A stretch of DNA of 64,000 bases, from assembly GCA_023390115.1 (NCBI GenBank), contig JAEWDM010000019.1:248001-312000 (forward strand), read 5' to 3'. Below the pieces are notes generated by a model, which was not told where the DNA came from, did no database searches, and was given only the letters and a program-made list of their open reading frames with translations. This document shows positions 42,401 to 52,183 of this stretch, piece after piece; the stretch's first letter is position 1; every line of letters starts with the position of its first letter. This stretch comes from Bacillota bacterium. GTDB lineage: Bacteria > Bacillota > Clostridia > Acetivibrionales > DSM-27016. The position numbers and the translations under genes were made by a program.

Positions 42401-43930
42401 TTAGAAGTTGATTATCCTTTCCCTGTAGTCCCTCCTGATTCCATCCTGCATATACTCTATAAACTTGGAAATAAGCTGCGCCGCCTGAGCCTTCGTCAAA
42501 GTACCCGAAACATTTATGTTGCCCTTACTGTCAGGCTGTATTATGCCTATTCTTTCTGCAACATATACGGCCGCTCTGGCATGAGAGGGTATTTTGTCGT
42601 TATCCCTGAAGGTGGTGACGGGCGCAGGATTCGGTGCAAGGCTTTCTAAGCCCACCGCCCTTATAAAAATCAAAAGAGCATCGGCTATGGTTATATAGCT
42701 GTTAGGATAAAATTTTCCTCCTACCCCGCCCTCCATAAGTCCTCGTTTATATGCGCTCTCTATACCGTGAAAATACGCGTTTTCGACAGAAACATCCCCA
42801 AACGGAGATATTAATTCCTGATTCTGAGTTCTGGACGTCCTCACCGCTCTTGTGGAAAGTGCCGGGTCGGCAGGAACCTCCTTGGCGGCTGCGGTAATGG
42901 CAGAAGCAAATTCAGACCTGGACATGTACTGCTCAGGCTTAAATATGCTTCCATCCAGCCTGAATACCTCAAGTCCGTAAAGCAGCTTTATGTCCTTCTC
43001 CGCCCAATGCCCCCTCAAATAGCTCAGTCCCGCAACAGGAAGGTCCTTAGATGTAGGAAAGGATTCAAGCTTAAGGCTTCCCTTCCTCTCAAGCATAGTG
43101 TCTGTGGAAATTCCTTTAGAATCGAATTCCGGAAGCCTGCTGGTATACTCCATTACACTCTCGTTATTTTGCCTCTGCACATACCTTCCGCTAAAGCTTA
43201 TTTGATCGGGTATGCTCTCTATATACTCAAACCTCTGCGTAATACCTGAGGAAAGCTTAATATTGGCTGTTCCTCCCCATTTATCAACCTGATCCCCGTT
43301 TCGAAGCTCAGCCTCTATCGTGTAATCCACAACCTGTACCTCTGAGGTTCCCCAATACTGGTCATAGCCATAAAACTCACCTGTCTGTCTGACAGTAACG
43401 GTACCCGTTCCTCCTCCGCCTGTAACCTGATATGTTTTGACTCCTCCCAATGTTCCCGCATAATAATTTATCGAAGGCTTTTCGTCTATAACACTTGATC
43501 TGGAAAAATCATAGCTTCTAAGCCTGTATGCCCTGTCGCCTATTATTATGTTCTCATTCAAACGGCTGTTGGCAGGAAGCGAAGTCTCTTCAACCGTCTG
43601 CCCGTTATCTTTTTTGGTTCTTTTAGTGGTAAGGGCCACAGTTCTCCTCAAGGTGGCATCTATATCCGCGTTCTCAAGGCTGTATGTATAAACTGTGTTG
43701 ATATTATCCTGCTTAAGGCTCTTTTTTACGGTGAGGCTTCCTTTAAAGATAACAGGCTCACCGCTCACAAAGCATACCTCCTGATAGTTCATTTCAACCT
43801 TATCAGGATCATCCCCGGAGGCTATACCCCCTTCATATCCGTTATCGCCCTCTCTCGCAAAAGCTGCGGCGGATATGAATAAATTTAAAAGCATCGCTAT
43901 GCAAAGAATCAGGCTTATCCTTTTTAACAT
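42401..43930 (-). CDS. Secreted protein with three S-layer homology domains
   Basis: 509 residues from the ATG at 43930 (GGAGGT before it). Signal peptide (about 1-27), a beta-rich middle part without a known domain, and three SLH repeats in the last 190 residues, seen in GHWAEKDIKLLYG, FGDVSVENAYFHGIESAYKRG and FRDNDKIPSHARAAVYVAERI. SLH domains bind pyruvylated wall polymer. A CRISPR spacer in this window matches 43237-43272 inside the gene. The next gene upstream is also an SLH protein, 34 bp away. Confidence 0.92.
   Translation of the reverse strand: MLKRISLILCIAMLLNLFISAAAFAREGDNGYEGGIASGDDPDKVEMNYQEVCFVSGEPVIFKGSLTVKKSLKQDNINTVYTYSLENADIDATLRRTVALTTKRTKKDNGQTVEETSLPANSRLNENIIIGDRAYRLRSYDFSRSSVIDEKPSINYYAGTLGGVKTYQVTGGGGTGTVTVRQTGEFYGYDQYWGTSEVQVVDYTIEAELRNGDQVDKWGGTANIKLSSGITQRFEYIESIPDQISFSGRYVQRQNNESVMEYTSRLPEFDSKGISTDTMLERKGSLKLESFPTSKDLPVAGLSYLRGHWAEKDIKLLYGLEVFRLDGSIFKPEQYMSRSEFASAITAAAKEVPADPALSTRAVRTSRTQNQELISPFGDVSVENAYFHGIESAYKRGLMEGGVGGKFYPNSYITIADALLIFIRAVGLESLAPNPAPVTTFRDNDKIPSHARAAVYVAERIGIIQPDSKGNINVSGTLTKAQAAQLISKFIEYMQDGIRRDYRERIINF
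43237..43272 (+). other. Chromosomal match of CRISPR spacer 3 (36/36)
   Basis: The 36 bases equal spacer 3 of the array at 56812-57303 (56972-57007) without mismatch. They lie in the SLH gene at 42401-43930. Read in the likely crRNA direction (minus), the guide has the same sense as the mRNA. Confidence 0.97.
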
Positions 43931-43964
43931 CAGAGTACCTCCAGTCATTTCAGCTTTTACGGCT

Positions 43965-46900
43965 TCAATTCTCAACTATAATAATGTACGCGTCACCGGT
44001 TGTGGTGCTGTCCTTCTTTATCACCCTAATCCTGTCTCCGTTTTTGAGCTCCGAAGGCGTGACAATTTTTTTATCCTTTAATATTATGCTGCCAGGGAGA
44101 ATGCTAAGCTCCATGTCCTTGCTGTTCAGCCACATGTGCTGGGATGCCCCATACACCTTTGCCTCCGTCAGATTAATATCCGTAGGCTGGGAAATTATAG
44201 TTCCCCCCTCGCCTGTCTCCCCCCCCGATATGCTGTAAATCCTGCCGCGGGCATTTACCGTACCATAAGGGACGGTGGTTATCATCAGGGCATTAAGGTT
44301 ATCGGCTACTACATATACGGTCCGGTTGGCATAGCTGCCCTCCCCGTAATCGGTAAAGTCCCTTTGTCCCACAATACCTTCATCCCCTACTATTCTGGTG
44401 TTGTATGTTATATTAAAGGTTTTCGGAGTATTGCTGTAGCTCCAGGCCGTACCGCTAAGCTGTGAGAAGGACTCTACGGTAAAGCTGCTGTTTTCGCTGA
44501 TCTGCTTTATCCTTGCGCGGTATATCTGCACAAAGCTGTCATCCTGCCTGGCGCCGATTTGTACAACTCCCGCATAATAGCTCCCCGTATCATAGCTCCT
44601 GCTGGCAACAACATAAACCTTGTCATCCTCGGATATGCTTCCGGTCGAAACAAGCCTGCCGTCCTTTACAACAATTGTACCTTCCCCCCCATTGATCGTG
44701 TGGGCCTTTTTGCTTACGGAAAACTGGCCGGAGGATGGATATGCATACGAAACGCTGTCGTCATACGGCACATCCTCGGTATCCTCTTCATTTCTGAAGG
44801 AAATAAGCACTGCCCGCTCCTCTCCCCCGTAATCCTTCTCTACGGCAATATAAGCCTCCGCCTGCTTAAAGTACTTATTAGCCTGGGTGGTGTCAATAGT
44901 TCTGTTATCAAAATACATTTTATATTCTCCGGACATGCGTATCTCATTCGTTCCCTTTTGTTCAGTCCTTACCCACTGTCCGTTGGTAAACCTCTGAAGG
45001 CTGTCGATGCTGATCCTCCCTGATGCGGTGTTGATTTTGGATACCTTTCCCTTATAAATATTGGATATAAAATGCTCGTCGCCCTCAATAGTGATTTCCT
45101 TTATTACTGTGGCTTTGTTGGTAATGCTCAAAAGCAGCTTTACCCTGTCACCGTTTTGCAGCTTGTTCATGGATACAGCTCTTCCCTCATAAACAATAAA
45201 GGCATTTCCATCCACGTCAAGCACCTGCTGTGAACCGTCGTCATACTGTACACCCAGTGTAGAGCTTGTCTTTGACAGCACCTTGCCGTATTTCACAGTG
45301 TAATTGTCCGCTCCGCTGACAGAAACAACACTTGCCGTATCATCCAGCTTTAAAAAAACAGTGTCTCCAGGCTCAATATCCTCAAGATACGCAGGCTGGT
45401 GGTTTTTGAAAACCTCAATGTCGTTCTGGTCTCCGTAGCTATAGGTTCTCGACTCAAGAAGCCCCTGTGCCCCATCGGGTGAATTGCCTGTACCATCCTC
45501 ATTATAAAGGGTTATATACCCCAGCTCGGGATTATTGTCCTCTACTATTCCCCGTACAACGGTATTTCTGTTGTCCTGCCCCAATTCCAGATATTTTACC
45601 GCAGTGATAATATCGTCCTTAACAGTAAGTATTACATACGTTTCGGGCGTAATAGAGCCGATACCGGAACCCCTGCCTCCCGTATCAACAGACACATTTG
45701 CACTGTACCTGTAATTCACAACCGCGTTTTCGTTTCCCGGAGCAAAGGATATGTTTGCCTTTGATAAATCGAAGTCGGGATAATCCAGCTTAAAAAATAT
45801 AGACGTGTTCATAAGCAGGTTATCGGCGTCAATATCGTTTATTGCGGCAACATAATATTTAGTGTCATATATGCTTGACAGCACCTTTACAAACCTTACG
45901 GTGTTGTCCTGCGAGACAATATACTCAATTCTGTCCCCGGTTTTTAAAAGACTGCTTTTGCCAAGGGCACCGTTTTTGTATGCTATTATCTCCCTCTGCC
46001 CGCCTGCCGTTGTCTTTCCGCTGTTTTCATCAGCCTGCGACGAGCTTCCGGCTGTCCCCAGTTCTATGCGGTGCAGCCTTCCGCCTGTGTTTCTCACATC
46101 TATTGTCTTAAGTTCGGCCCTCGTACTCCCGGAGTAGTCTCCTTGATTTCTGATTTCTTCAACTATGCCTGTCCTTCTCTGAAGCCCCGCAGCAGGCAAT
46201 ATCAAGTCCTCGGAATTTTTTATAATCTGAGCAAGCTGTGTCCTCGTAACAGCACTGGTTGGATTGAAGCTGCCCTTGCCGTTTCCGTTCATTATACCCG
46301 CGCTTAAAACAGCCTCTATAAAAGGAACCTTAACAGGATCGGCACTTTTCCAGTCGTTGAAATTGTTGAATATGCTCTGCTGGTTATATACCGGCGCCAG
46401 ACCCAGAGCTCCGGCAAGCCAGTATGCCACCTCCTGCCTCTGTGCCGCAGCCCCTCTATGGAAATCCCCCGGCTCAAGCCCTGCCTGGTCTTCGTCGAGG
46501 GCGTCTGCCAGATCCTCCGCCGTTATCAAACCTTCGTTTGCAGCCAACTGAAGGAACCCGTCGGCCCACATGCTTATTGTATTTTTCTTTTTATCCTCTT
46601 CATTTCTTGCATTATCCAAATTTTCGGCCAGAACCTGCGCTTCGGCCTCACGCCCCGCAGCAGTATATATTTTCGTGATGGCCTCCTCCTTAGACACCGC
46701 TTTAGACAAGCCGAAGCTTTTATCTCCGTAGCCCTTCAGCAGCCCCAGCACACCTGTTTCGTAAACAGCCTCCCTAATCCACAGGTCGGCACTTTTTACA
46801 TCTGTGTAGGCCATGTTGTTTATAAGCACATCCGCATTGGTTACGCCGGTATAAACAGCTTCGGCAGCCTCATCCGCAGCGGCTGCACCAATCGGCAGAG

Positions 46901-46988
46901 ATGACAGCACAATAGACGCGGACAGCAAAGCCACAGCACACCTTTTGATGTTGAATATTTTATGCAATCCGTATTTTTTACTATTCAT
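43965..46988 (-). CDS. Large secreted S-layer homology protein
   Basis: 1007 residues. Signal peptide (about 1-38, ending AAAADEAAEA), three SLH repeats in the N-terminal 270 residues (YTDVKSADLWIREAVYETGV; ADGFLQLAANEGLITAEDL; FIEAVLSAGIMNGNGKGSFN), then about 700 residues of repeated beta-strand domains rich in Asp, Gly, Thr and Val with no motif I recognise. Probably an S-layer or wall-attached structural protein. A structured leader lies just upstream (47016-47080). Confidence 0.9.
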   Translation of the reverse strand: MNSKKYGLHKIFNIKRCAVALLSASIVLSSLPIGAAAADEAAEAVYTGVTNADVLINNMAYTDVKSADLWIREAVYETGVLGLLKGYGDKSFGLSKAVSKEEAITKIYTAAGREAEAQVLAENLDNARNEEDKKKNTISMWADGFLQLAANEGLITAEDLADALDEDQAGLEPGDFHRGAAAQRQEVAYWLAGALGLAPVYNQQSIFNNFNDWKSADPVKVPFIEAVLSAGIMNGNGKGSFNPTSAVTRTQLAQIIKNSEDLILPAAGLQRRTGIVEEIRNQGDYSGSTRAELKTIDVRNTGGRLHRIELGTAGSSSQADENSGKTTAGGQREIIAYKNGALGKSSLLKTGDRIEYIVSQDNTVRFVKVLSSIYDTKYYVAAINDIDADNLLMNTSIFFKLDYPDFDLSKANISFAPGNENAVVNYRYSANVSVDTGGRGSGIGSITPETYVILTVKDDIITAVKYLELGQDNRNTVVRGIVEDNNPELGYITLYNEDGTGNSPDGAQGLLESRTYSYGDQNDIEVFKNHQPAYLEDIEPGDTVFLKLDDTASVVSVSGADNYTVKYGKVLSKTSSTLGVQYDDGSQQVLDVDGNAFIVYEGRAVSMNKLQNGDRVKLLLSITNKATVIKEITIEGDEHFISNIYKGKVSKINTASGRISIDSLQRFTNGQWVRTEQKGTNEIRMSGEYKMYFDNRTIDTTQANKYFKQAEAYIAVEKDYGGEERAVLISFRNEEDTEDVPYDDSVSYAYPSSGQFSVSKKAHTINGGEGTIVVKDGRLVSTGSISEDDKVYVVASRSYDTGSYYAGVVQIGARQDDSFVQIYRARIKQISENSSFTVESFSQLSGTAWSYSNTPKTFNITYNTRIVGDEGIVGQRDFTDYGEGSYANRTVYVVADNLNALMITTVPYGTVNARGRIYSISGGETGEGGTIISQPTDINLTEAKVYGASQHMWLNSKDMELSILPGSIILKDKKIVTPSELKNGDRIRVIKKDSTTTGDAYIIIVEN

Positions 46989-47015
46989 ATATGTACCTTC
47001 CCAAATTCCTTGCGC

Positions 47016-47080
47016 ATACGGTCCGCTCCGGACATTAAAGCCACCGGCCTTAGCGGAAGCTTAGTCTTTCTGGACCGTAT
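47016..47080 (-). other. Structured leader before the large SLH gene
   Basis: ATACGGTCC (47016-47024) pairs perfectly with 47072-47080, enclosing nested complementary segments: on the minus strand TCCGCT with AGCGGA, and AAGC with GCTT. The latter pairings compete with the outer stem, as in switchable leaders. It ends about 28 bp before the SLH start codon. I could not match it to a known riboswitch class. Confidence 0.5.
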
Positions 47081-47208
47081 TTTGCATTTTGTTATTCTAT
47101 TAATATATAACTGCACATTATTTATCGGCAAAATTATATTTTAAGTTTATCTCTGCAGTGTTACCGTATCTTTACTTTTGTATTACAAAAATAAAAGCGT
47201 ATCCGGCA

Positions 47209-47652
47209 TTAGCCTCCCGCTTCTCTTATGACCATTATAAAGTCATTTATTCCCGACTTCTGGCCGTCAATTTCTATTTCGTAATCCACCTTAATGTGCC
47301 CGCCGCTGCCATCTACGCTGACATCTACCTCATTGGTGAAAATGCCTATTGTAAAAGCACCGTTAACAGTATCGTAATACGACATGTGCTTTTGTCCCTG
47401 CTCAAATATAAACTGGGTGTTGACGGTTCCAAAGCGCATAAGAGTAACGCTTCGGCCTGAAATCTTCAACGTTGTGGTAGTTCCTTCCATTCCCGTAACT
47501 TCGCTTTCCTTATAGATGGCATAGTATGTATCTCCCTTTTTATAATACCTTCCTTCAGTAACCAGCTCCACGTGACTTATACCCTGATCTATAATAGCCT
47601 GAGTTCCCCTGACGGAGATTATAACATTTTTACTTCCCGAATTATTTGACAA
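47209..47652 (-). CDS. DUF1934 (YwiB-like) protein
   Basis: 147 residues, predicted beta-barrel of the lipocalin/YwiB type. Family segments seen: VELVTEGRYYKKGDTYYAIY near residue 27, then RSVTLMRFGTVNTQFIFEQG and ISHV. The function in Firmicutes is not known. It ends the ddl-murI run and starts 35 bp after murI. Confidence 0.85.
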   Translation of the reverse strand: MSNNSGSKNVIISVRGTQAIIDQGISHVELVTEGRYYKKGDTYYAIYKESEVTGMEGTTTTLKISGRSVTLMRFGTVNTQFIFEQGQKHMSYYDTVNGAFTIGIFTNEVDVSVDGSGGHIKVDYEIEIDGQKSGINDFIMVIREAGG

Positions 47653-47687
47653 ACAAGCATCCTCCTGTAAAATAAAACTTATATAAT

Positions 47688-48494
47688 CTAGTATTTTTCT
47701 ATCTCTATCTTTTCGGCGGAGTGCAGTGTACCCTCCAGAAATGAGCCTCCGAGCGCCTCAAACTTTTCGACGCTGTCACTGGTATAGTACCTGTATACGG
47801 GAGGTATGCTCTCGTCCCTCCCTATTCCCCTTTCCTTTATAATATCACCGACTGCCCTTGCAATCTCAAGCCCCGAGCTTACAAGACTTACCCCGTCTCC
47901 CATAACCTTGGATATCGTTTCCTGCAGCAGCGGGTAGTGGGTACAGCCCAGTACAAGAGTGTCTATCCCTTCTTTTTTAAGCGGTATCAGATATTCCTCA
48001 GCCGTTCTGACTGCTATATCGTTGGACCACCACCCCTCCTCGGCCAGGGGAACAAAAAGAGGACAGGCCCTTGAAAATATCTGTACACTGCTGTCAATTT
48101 CAGTTATAGCTCTTTCATATACCCCGCTGCTTATAGTCCCCGGGGTGCCTATAACGCCTATCTTTTTTGTCCTGCTTTCTCTTACGGCAGCCTCCGCTCC
48201 CGGCCTTACAACCTCCAGCACCGGGATGTCGAAGCAGTCCCGTACCCGCTTATAGCCGTACGCACTGGCTGTATTACACGCTATCACTATCATTTTTATG
48301 TCCTGATTCAATAAAAACCTTATATCCTGAAATGTATACTTTATTATGGTATCCCCGGACTTGGTGCCATAAGGAGATCTCCCGCTGTCCCCGAAGTAAA
48401 CAAGGCTTTCGCACGGTACCAGCCTCATAATTTCCTTAAGGACGGTAAGTCCTCCAAGGCCCGAATCAAATACCCCTATAGGTCTGTTATCCAT
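47688..48494 (-). CDS. murI: Glutamate racemase
   Basis: Makes D-glutamate for peptidoglycan. 268 residues from the ATG at 48494 (GGGGGTAAT before it); an ATG at 48518 in frame overlaps ddl. The two catalytic cysteines lie in IACNTASAYG (about 72) and GCTHYPLLQ (about 184), and VFDSGLGGLTV near the start is typical. It follows ddl, so both supply D-amino acids for the wall. Confidence 0.97.
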   Translation of the reverse strand: MDNRPIGVFDSGLGGLTVLKEIMRLVPCESLVYFGDSGRSPYGTKSGDTIIKYTFQDIRFLLNQDIKMIVIACNTASAYGYKRVRDCFDIPVLEVVRPGAEAAVRESRTKKIGVIGTPGTISSGVYERAITEIDSSVQIFSRACPLFVPLAEEGWWSNDIAVRTAEEYLIPLKKEGIDTLVLGCTHYPLLQETISKVMGDGVSLVSSGLEIARAVGDIIKERGIGRDESIPPVYRYYTSDSVEKFEALGGSFLEGTLHSAEKIEIEKY

Positions 48495-48514
48495 ATTACC
48501 CCCAAATATAGTCA

Positions 48515-49615
48515 TCAATCAATAGAGCGCTTATTATCCTCAAATTTTTCAAAGGCAAGCTCTATAAGTTTTTCAATCAGCTCGCCGTACGGTATCCCCG
48601 ATTCCTCCCACAGCTTCGGATACATGCTTATGCTGGTAAAGCCGGGGAGTGTGTTTATTTCATTTATATAGACCTCTCCCGTCTCCTTATGCACAAAAAA
48701 ATCCACTCTGGAAAGCCCGGAGCAGTCAAGGGCCTTAAAAGCCCTGACGGCGTATTCCCTTATTTTAAATATTGTCTCACAGGGCAGGTCTGCGGGAATG
48801 ATGCATTTGGAATTGCCGTCAATATATTTTGCGTTATAATCATAGAACTCATTGCATGGAACTATTTCTCCAACCGTTGAAGCCACAGGGTCATCATTGC
48901 CTAAAACAGCGCATTCAATTTCTCTCCCGTCTATAAATTCCTCAATAAGTATCCTCCTGTCATACCGTGCCGCCGCATTCAGAGCATTAACCAGTCCGCG
49001 CCTGTCATGTGCCTTTCCAACCCCCACAGACGATCCCGCATTGGAGGGCTTGACAAAGCAAGGGTACTGCAGAACAGCCTCAACCGCACTTACCGCCGAG
49101 TCCATATCGTATTTAAGCTGCTTCCTGTTTAACACCGCATATTTTCCTTGAGGTATCCCTTCCTTTTCAAAAACTATTTTTGAGTACGCCTTATCCATTC
49201 CAAGCGCCGAGCCCAAAACTCCGCAACCGACATAAGGTATGCCGGCGAGCTCGAAAAAGCCCTGAATCGTACCGTCCTCGCCATTGCAGCCATGCAGCAC
49301 CGGAAATACCGCGTCAATACCGCCGCATCCATTCCGGGCGCCGGCAGCTTTAAAAAGGCTTACGGCAGAATTACTTTCGCACAGGCTGGATGTACCCGAA
49401 GCCCCTTCCGCAATTGCCTGCCACTCACCACTTCCCAGCTTTTCTAATGGACCGTTGTATGTAAGCCATCTGCCTTCCTTTGTAATTCCTATCATCACTA
49501 CATTGTATTTATCCTTATCAATGTTTTCAATAACTGACTGGGCTGAAACCCTCGAAACATCATGCTCAGAGGACTGGCCTCCGAACAGAACGGCGATTGT
49601 TTTCTTATCCGTCAT
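48515..49615 (-). CDS. ddl: D-alanine--D-alanine ligase
   Basis: Joins two D-Ala for the peptidoglycan stem. 366 residues, ATP-grasp fold: N-terminal VLFGGQSSEHDVSRVSAQSV, the omega loop area FVKPSNAGSSVGVGKA (about 190), and EVYINEINTLPGFTSISMYP near residue 320 as the metal-binding end. The residues after the omega loop (EFYDYNAKYIDG, with Phe/Tyr rather than Lys) indicate D-Ala-D-Ala rather than D-Ala-D-Lac. First gene of the set. Confidence 0.96.
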   Translation of the reverse strand: MTDKKTIAVLFGGQSSEHDVSRVSAQSVIENIDKDKYNVVMIGITKEGRWLTYNGPLEKLGSGEWQAIAEGASGTSSLCESNSAVSLFKAAGARNGCGGIDAVFPVLHGCNGEDGTIQGFFELAGIPYVGCGVLGSALGMDKAYSKIVFEKEGIPQGKYAVLNRKQLKYDMDSAVSAVEAVLQYPCFVKPSNAGSSVGVGKAHDRRGLVNALNAAARYDRRILIEEFIDGREIECAVLGNDDPVASTVGEIVPCNEFYDYNAKYIDGNSKCIIPADLPCETIFKIREYAVRAFKALDCSGLSRVDFFVHKETGEVYINEINTLPGFTSISMYPKLWEESGIPYGELIEKLIELAFEKFEDNKRSID

Positions 49616-49883
49616 TCTCCCCTATCCCCCCACATATTAATGGCGTCAGGCATACGCCGCCTACCGCCTTGGCGCTTTTTAACACCTTGAATACCCGGAT
49701 TTATTATGTTAAAAGCATTGGTTCATTACCTGCTTTATATATATTTTTCATTTTACTATTTCATTACGGCAACTTCAAGTTTTTTTAAGCTCTTGGGCTG
49801 ATGTTGTCTTTGATTAATTATATTTTCATCATTTTAAATATGATATAATGTTATAAAATTATTTTTCCGGAGGTTTTTAAGGT

Positions 49884-50099
49884 ATGCCATTTTATGATTT
49901 AAGATGCAAAAAATGCAGTGAAGAGTTTAACATAATGGCCAAAATGAGCGACAGGGAAAACAGCATTATAAAGTGCCCTGCCTGCGGCTCAAATGAGCTT
50001 GAAACGGTGTTTAAAAGCGTCAATATAGTGCAGTCCAGAAAAGCGGAAGCCGGAGACTGCCCCCACGCCCACACCTGCGGCGGGTGCTGTCACCACTGA
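49884..50099 (+). CDS. FmdB-family zinc ribbon protein
   Basis: 71 residues: MPFYDLRCKKCSEEFNIMAK, IKCPACGS and a Cys/His-rich tail (CPHAHTCGGCCHH). The two CxxC pairs form a zinc ribbon as in FmdB regulatory proteins, whose role is not settled. GGAGG lies before the ATG and a strong terminator follows. The 268 bp upstream, up to ddl, have a TATAAT-like box near 49845 and nothing else. Confidence 0.88.
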   Translation: MPFYDLRCKKCSEEFNIMAKMSDRENSIIKCPACGSNELETVFKSVNIVQSRKAEAGDCPHAHTCGGCCHH

Positions 50100-50117
50100 T
50101 AAATAGTGCCGCAGGCA

Positions 50118-50156
50118 AGAGGGGCAACGGCCAAAAGGCCGCCGCCCCTTTTATTT
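50118..50156 (+). terminator. Terminator after the FmdB gene
   Basis: GAGGGGC pairs with GCCCCTT with inner CGGCC/GGCCG, then TTTTATTT. It overlaps the end of the convergent methyltransferase gene. Confidence 0.9.
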
Positions 50157-50759
50157 GCAGCACACAACGGTAAAGTCGTTGTTGAGATAGTTTTCAACTA
50201 TCTTCATTGTTTTAACCCTTTGAGGCAGTTCCTCCACGATCTCCTTTACCTCCTCCGGGTCAAAGTAGTAATAAGGTTCCTCTCTGTCGGGGGATTTATG
50301 GTGCAAAAGGTTAAAAATAACCGCCTCTTTCGACAAATCCATAAAAAGCCTTAAGGCATCGGATAGGAATCTTCTATTGTTGTTTAAATTCAAGTTAAAA
50401 ATTCCGGAAGCATAAATAATATCGAAGGAATTATTTTGAAAAATATTTTCTTCAAAAATATCCGTATGGTAGAATGTGCCGTTCAAGCTCTTTCTTTCGG
50501 CCTGCTCAATCATGCTTTTTAAAATATCCACCCCTGTATAATCTACCGGTATGCCTTTAAGGTTTAAGTATTCCAAAAGGTTGCCCATGCCGCAGCCCAC
50601 ATCAAGTATTTTTTTGCCTGCCATGTCTACGGAAAAAATCAGCGAATCAAAGCGAAGCCTTTGAGCCTCCTCGCTTTCCCATCCTAAAACCTTATATTCC
50701 GGCAGCCCCTTGTTCATATTCTCTTCGTAGTATGTTCTGATAACCTCAACTTTTTTCAT
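50151..50759 (-). CDS. Class I SAM-dependent methyltransferase
   Basis: 202 residues with the Rossmann-type SAM site: motif I KILDVGCGMGNLLEYL near residue 50, YTGVDILKSMIEQA as motif II and FDIIYASGIFNL as the post-I acidic/aromatic region. No substrate-specific domain is visible, so the acceptor is unknown. It stands alone, convergent with the FmdB gene. Confidence 0.85.
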   Translation of the reverse strand: MKKVEVIRTYYEENMNKGLPEYKVLGWESEEAQRLRFDSLIFSVDMAGKKILDVGCGMGNLLEYLNLKGIPVDYTGVDILKSMIEQAERKSLNGTFYHTDIFEENIFQNNSFDIIYASGIFNLNLNNNRRFLSDALRLFMDLSKEAVIFNLLHHKSPDREEPYYYFDPEEVKEIVEELPQRVKTMKIVENYLNNDFTVVCCK

Positions 50760-50859
50760 AAATGTATTTTACCCCTGCCCTGCGCATATTAAACAAAAAG
50801 CTCATACAAATATAATATGCATTCTAAAAGCCATAAGTCAAGCAATAATGCTCCGCACA

Positions 50860-50904
50860 TAAAAACAAGCCCGTGCGGGCCTGTCTTTTCATGTGCGGGC
50901 TTGC
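50860..50904 (-). terminator. Terminator after the GerMN lipoprotein gene
   Basis: CAAGCCCG pairs with CGGGCTTG, with an inner GCCCG/CGGGC, and TTTTTATG follows on the minus strand. Confidence 0.85.
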
Positions 50905-50906
50905 TC

Positions 50907-51737
50907 TTATTCCATGATTTCTCCGTTTTCATCCAAATCTCCGCTGAATTCATTAAACATTTCGTCTGAATAGCCGTCCTCCTCCTGGTACACCTCTCCC
51001 GACTTTTTATCCTTCTGCTCATTTTCAGGGCTGGTTGCATCTCCCGCCTCCATATTCCCGACCTCGTGCTCTAACATTATGTCTTCATTTTGTATGGCCT
51101 CCTCATAATCGACTATCCCTGATGACGGCACCTCCTTGCTTATCAATGAAGCAGTTCTGGGGAAAGCGGAATCAAACCGGAAATTGCCCTTAAACTCCTT
51201 TTGTGCCTTGCCGTCGATTGTGAATTTTACCTTTTCAATCTCCTTAAGCTCGGTAAGAGAATTGACTATGGAGTAAATAGTAATTCTTTCAGCATCCTTG
51301 CCTCCCGGGTGCTTGCTGATAAATTCCTTATTGAAGTCCACAGTAGCAGTCGAGCTTTCCGCATTAATTTTTACAGGTGAAGCGAGCTTGGCTTCCTTGG
51401 GTATGGTGCTCTTTAAGGCGCTTCCCTCAGAGGGCCCCTTTATAAGCTCTTCCACAATCTTGCCCGCCAGGTTGTTGACACTTTTTTTAGCCTCGCTTAC
51501 AGGTATGTACCTTATCTCAAGCTTCAGCTTGGTATTGTCCTCATTGGCAAAGTAGAGGTGTACAGGTACCTTGTCAGTCAGCTTTTTCGCTTCATCCTCC
51601 CCTATGGCAATGCTGCTCACAGGTGTAACCTCATCGCTGTCCCCCTCTTGCAATCCAAGCCTTTGCAGAAGACCGCACCCTGAAAAGACTGAAATTATTA
51701 TAAAGCATAATGTAATAAGACTTATAGCTCTCCGCAT
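50907..51737 (-). CDS. GerMN-domain lipoprotein
   Basis: 276 residues from the ATG at 51737 (GAGGTGG before it). Lipoprotein signal with Cys in VFSGCGLL (about residue 20). One GerMN domain at about 55-185: VPVHLYFANEDNTKLKLEIR, EELIKGPSEGSALKSTIP and STATVDFNKEF. Related domains occur in GerM and LpqB. The last 70 residues are an acidic, Glu/Asp-rich tail. Likely acts at the cell or spore surface. Confidence 0.86.
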   Translation of the reverse strand: MRRAISLITLCFIIISVFSGCGLLQRLGLQEGDSDEVTPVSSIAIGEDEAKKLTDKVPVHLYFANEDNTKLKLEIRYIPVSEAKKSVNNLAGKIVEELIKGPSEGSALKSTIPKEAKLASPVKINAESSTATVDFNKEFISKHPGGKDAERITIYSIVNSLTELKEIEKVKFTIDGKAQKEFKGNFRFDSAFPRTASLISKEVPSSGIVDYEEAIQNEDIMLEHEVGNMEAGDATSPENEQKDKKSGEVYQEEDGYSDEMFNEFSGDLDENGEIME

Positions 51738-51847
51738 TATCCGGCCACCTCGCACAATATATTTATTCTTATAGGATATTCTTATGCTGGCGCGGCTTTC
51801 AGTATTCTATATGCAAGCAAATTTTACAGGCCTCAAATTTCTTATAA

Positions 51848-52123
51848 TCACTCTCCAAGCATTATTTTTACTATTTCCGCCACCATTGGATTAGTGACGC
51901 TGTAGCACACCTCAATGCCCTTTCTGTCACCGTTTATGATCCCTGCCGCCTTAAGCTTTGCAAGGTGCTGGGACACCGTAGATTGAGGCAGCCCCAGGCA
52001 TTCCTGCATTTTGGTCACATTGCACTTGTTTTCAAGCAAGCCCTTCACTATGCAAAGCCTGTGAGGATGGGCCAGCGCCTTCAATACCTCGGCCTTGTCC
52101 TCATACTTTTTAAAGTCTTCCAC
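51848..52123 (-). CDS. ArsR-family transcriptional repressor
   Basis: 91 residues, a winged helix of the ArsR/SmtB type with the recognition helix LPQSTVSQHLAKLKAAG (about 46-62). Cysteines lie in RLCIVKG (alpha-2 region), NKCNV, QECL and EVCYSV. An alpha-2 Cys plus a second later Cys is the pattern of the sulfide/persulfide sensors BigR and SqrR, and the gene follows a persulfide enzyme by 60 bp, which supports a sulfur-sensing role. Metal sensing is not ruled out. Confidence 0.85.
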   Translation of the reverse strand: MEDFKKYEDKAEVLKALAHPHRLCIVKGLLENKCNVTKMQECLGLPQSTVSQHLAKLKAAGIINGDRKGIEVCYSVTNPMVAEIVKIMLGE

Positions 52124-52183
52124 AATAATACCTCCGATTTAGAAAGGGATATCTTTAAAAAGAGATATCTTTAGCATGGCGCA

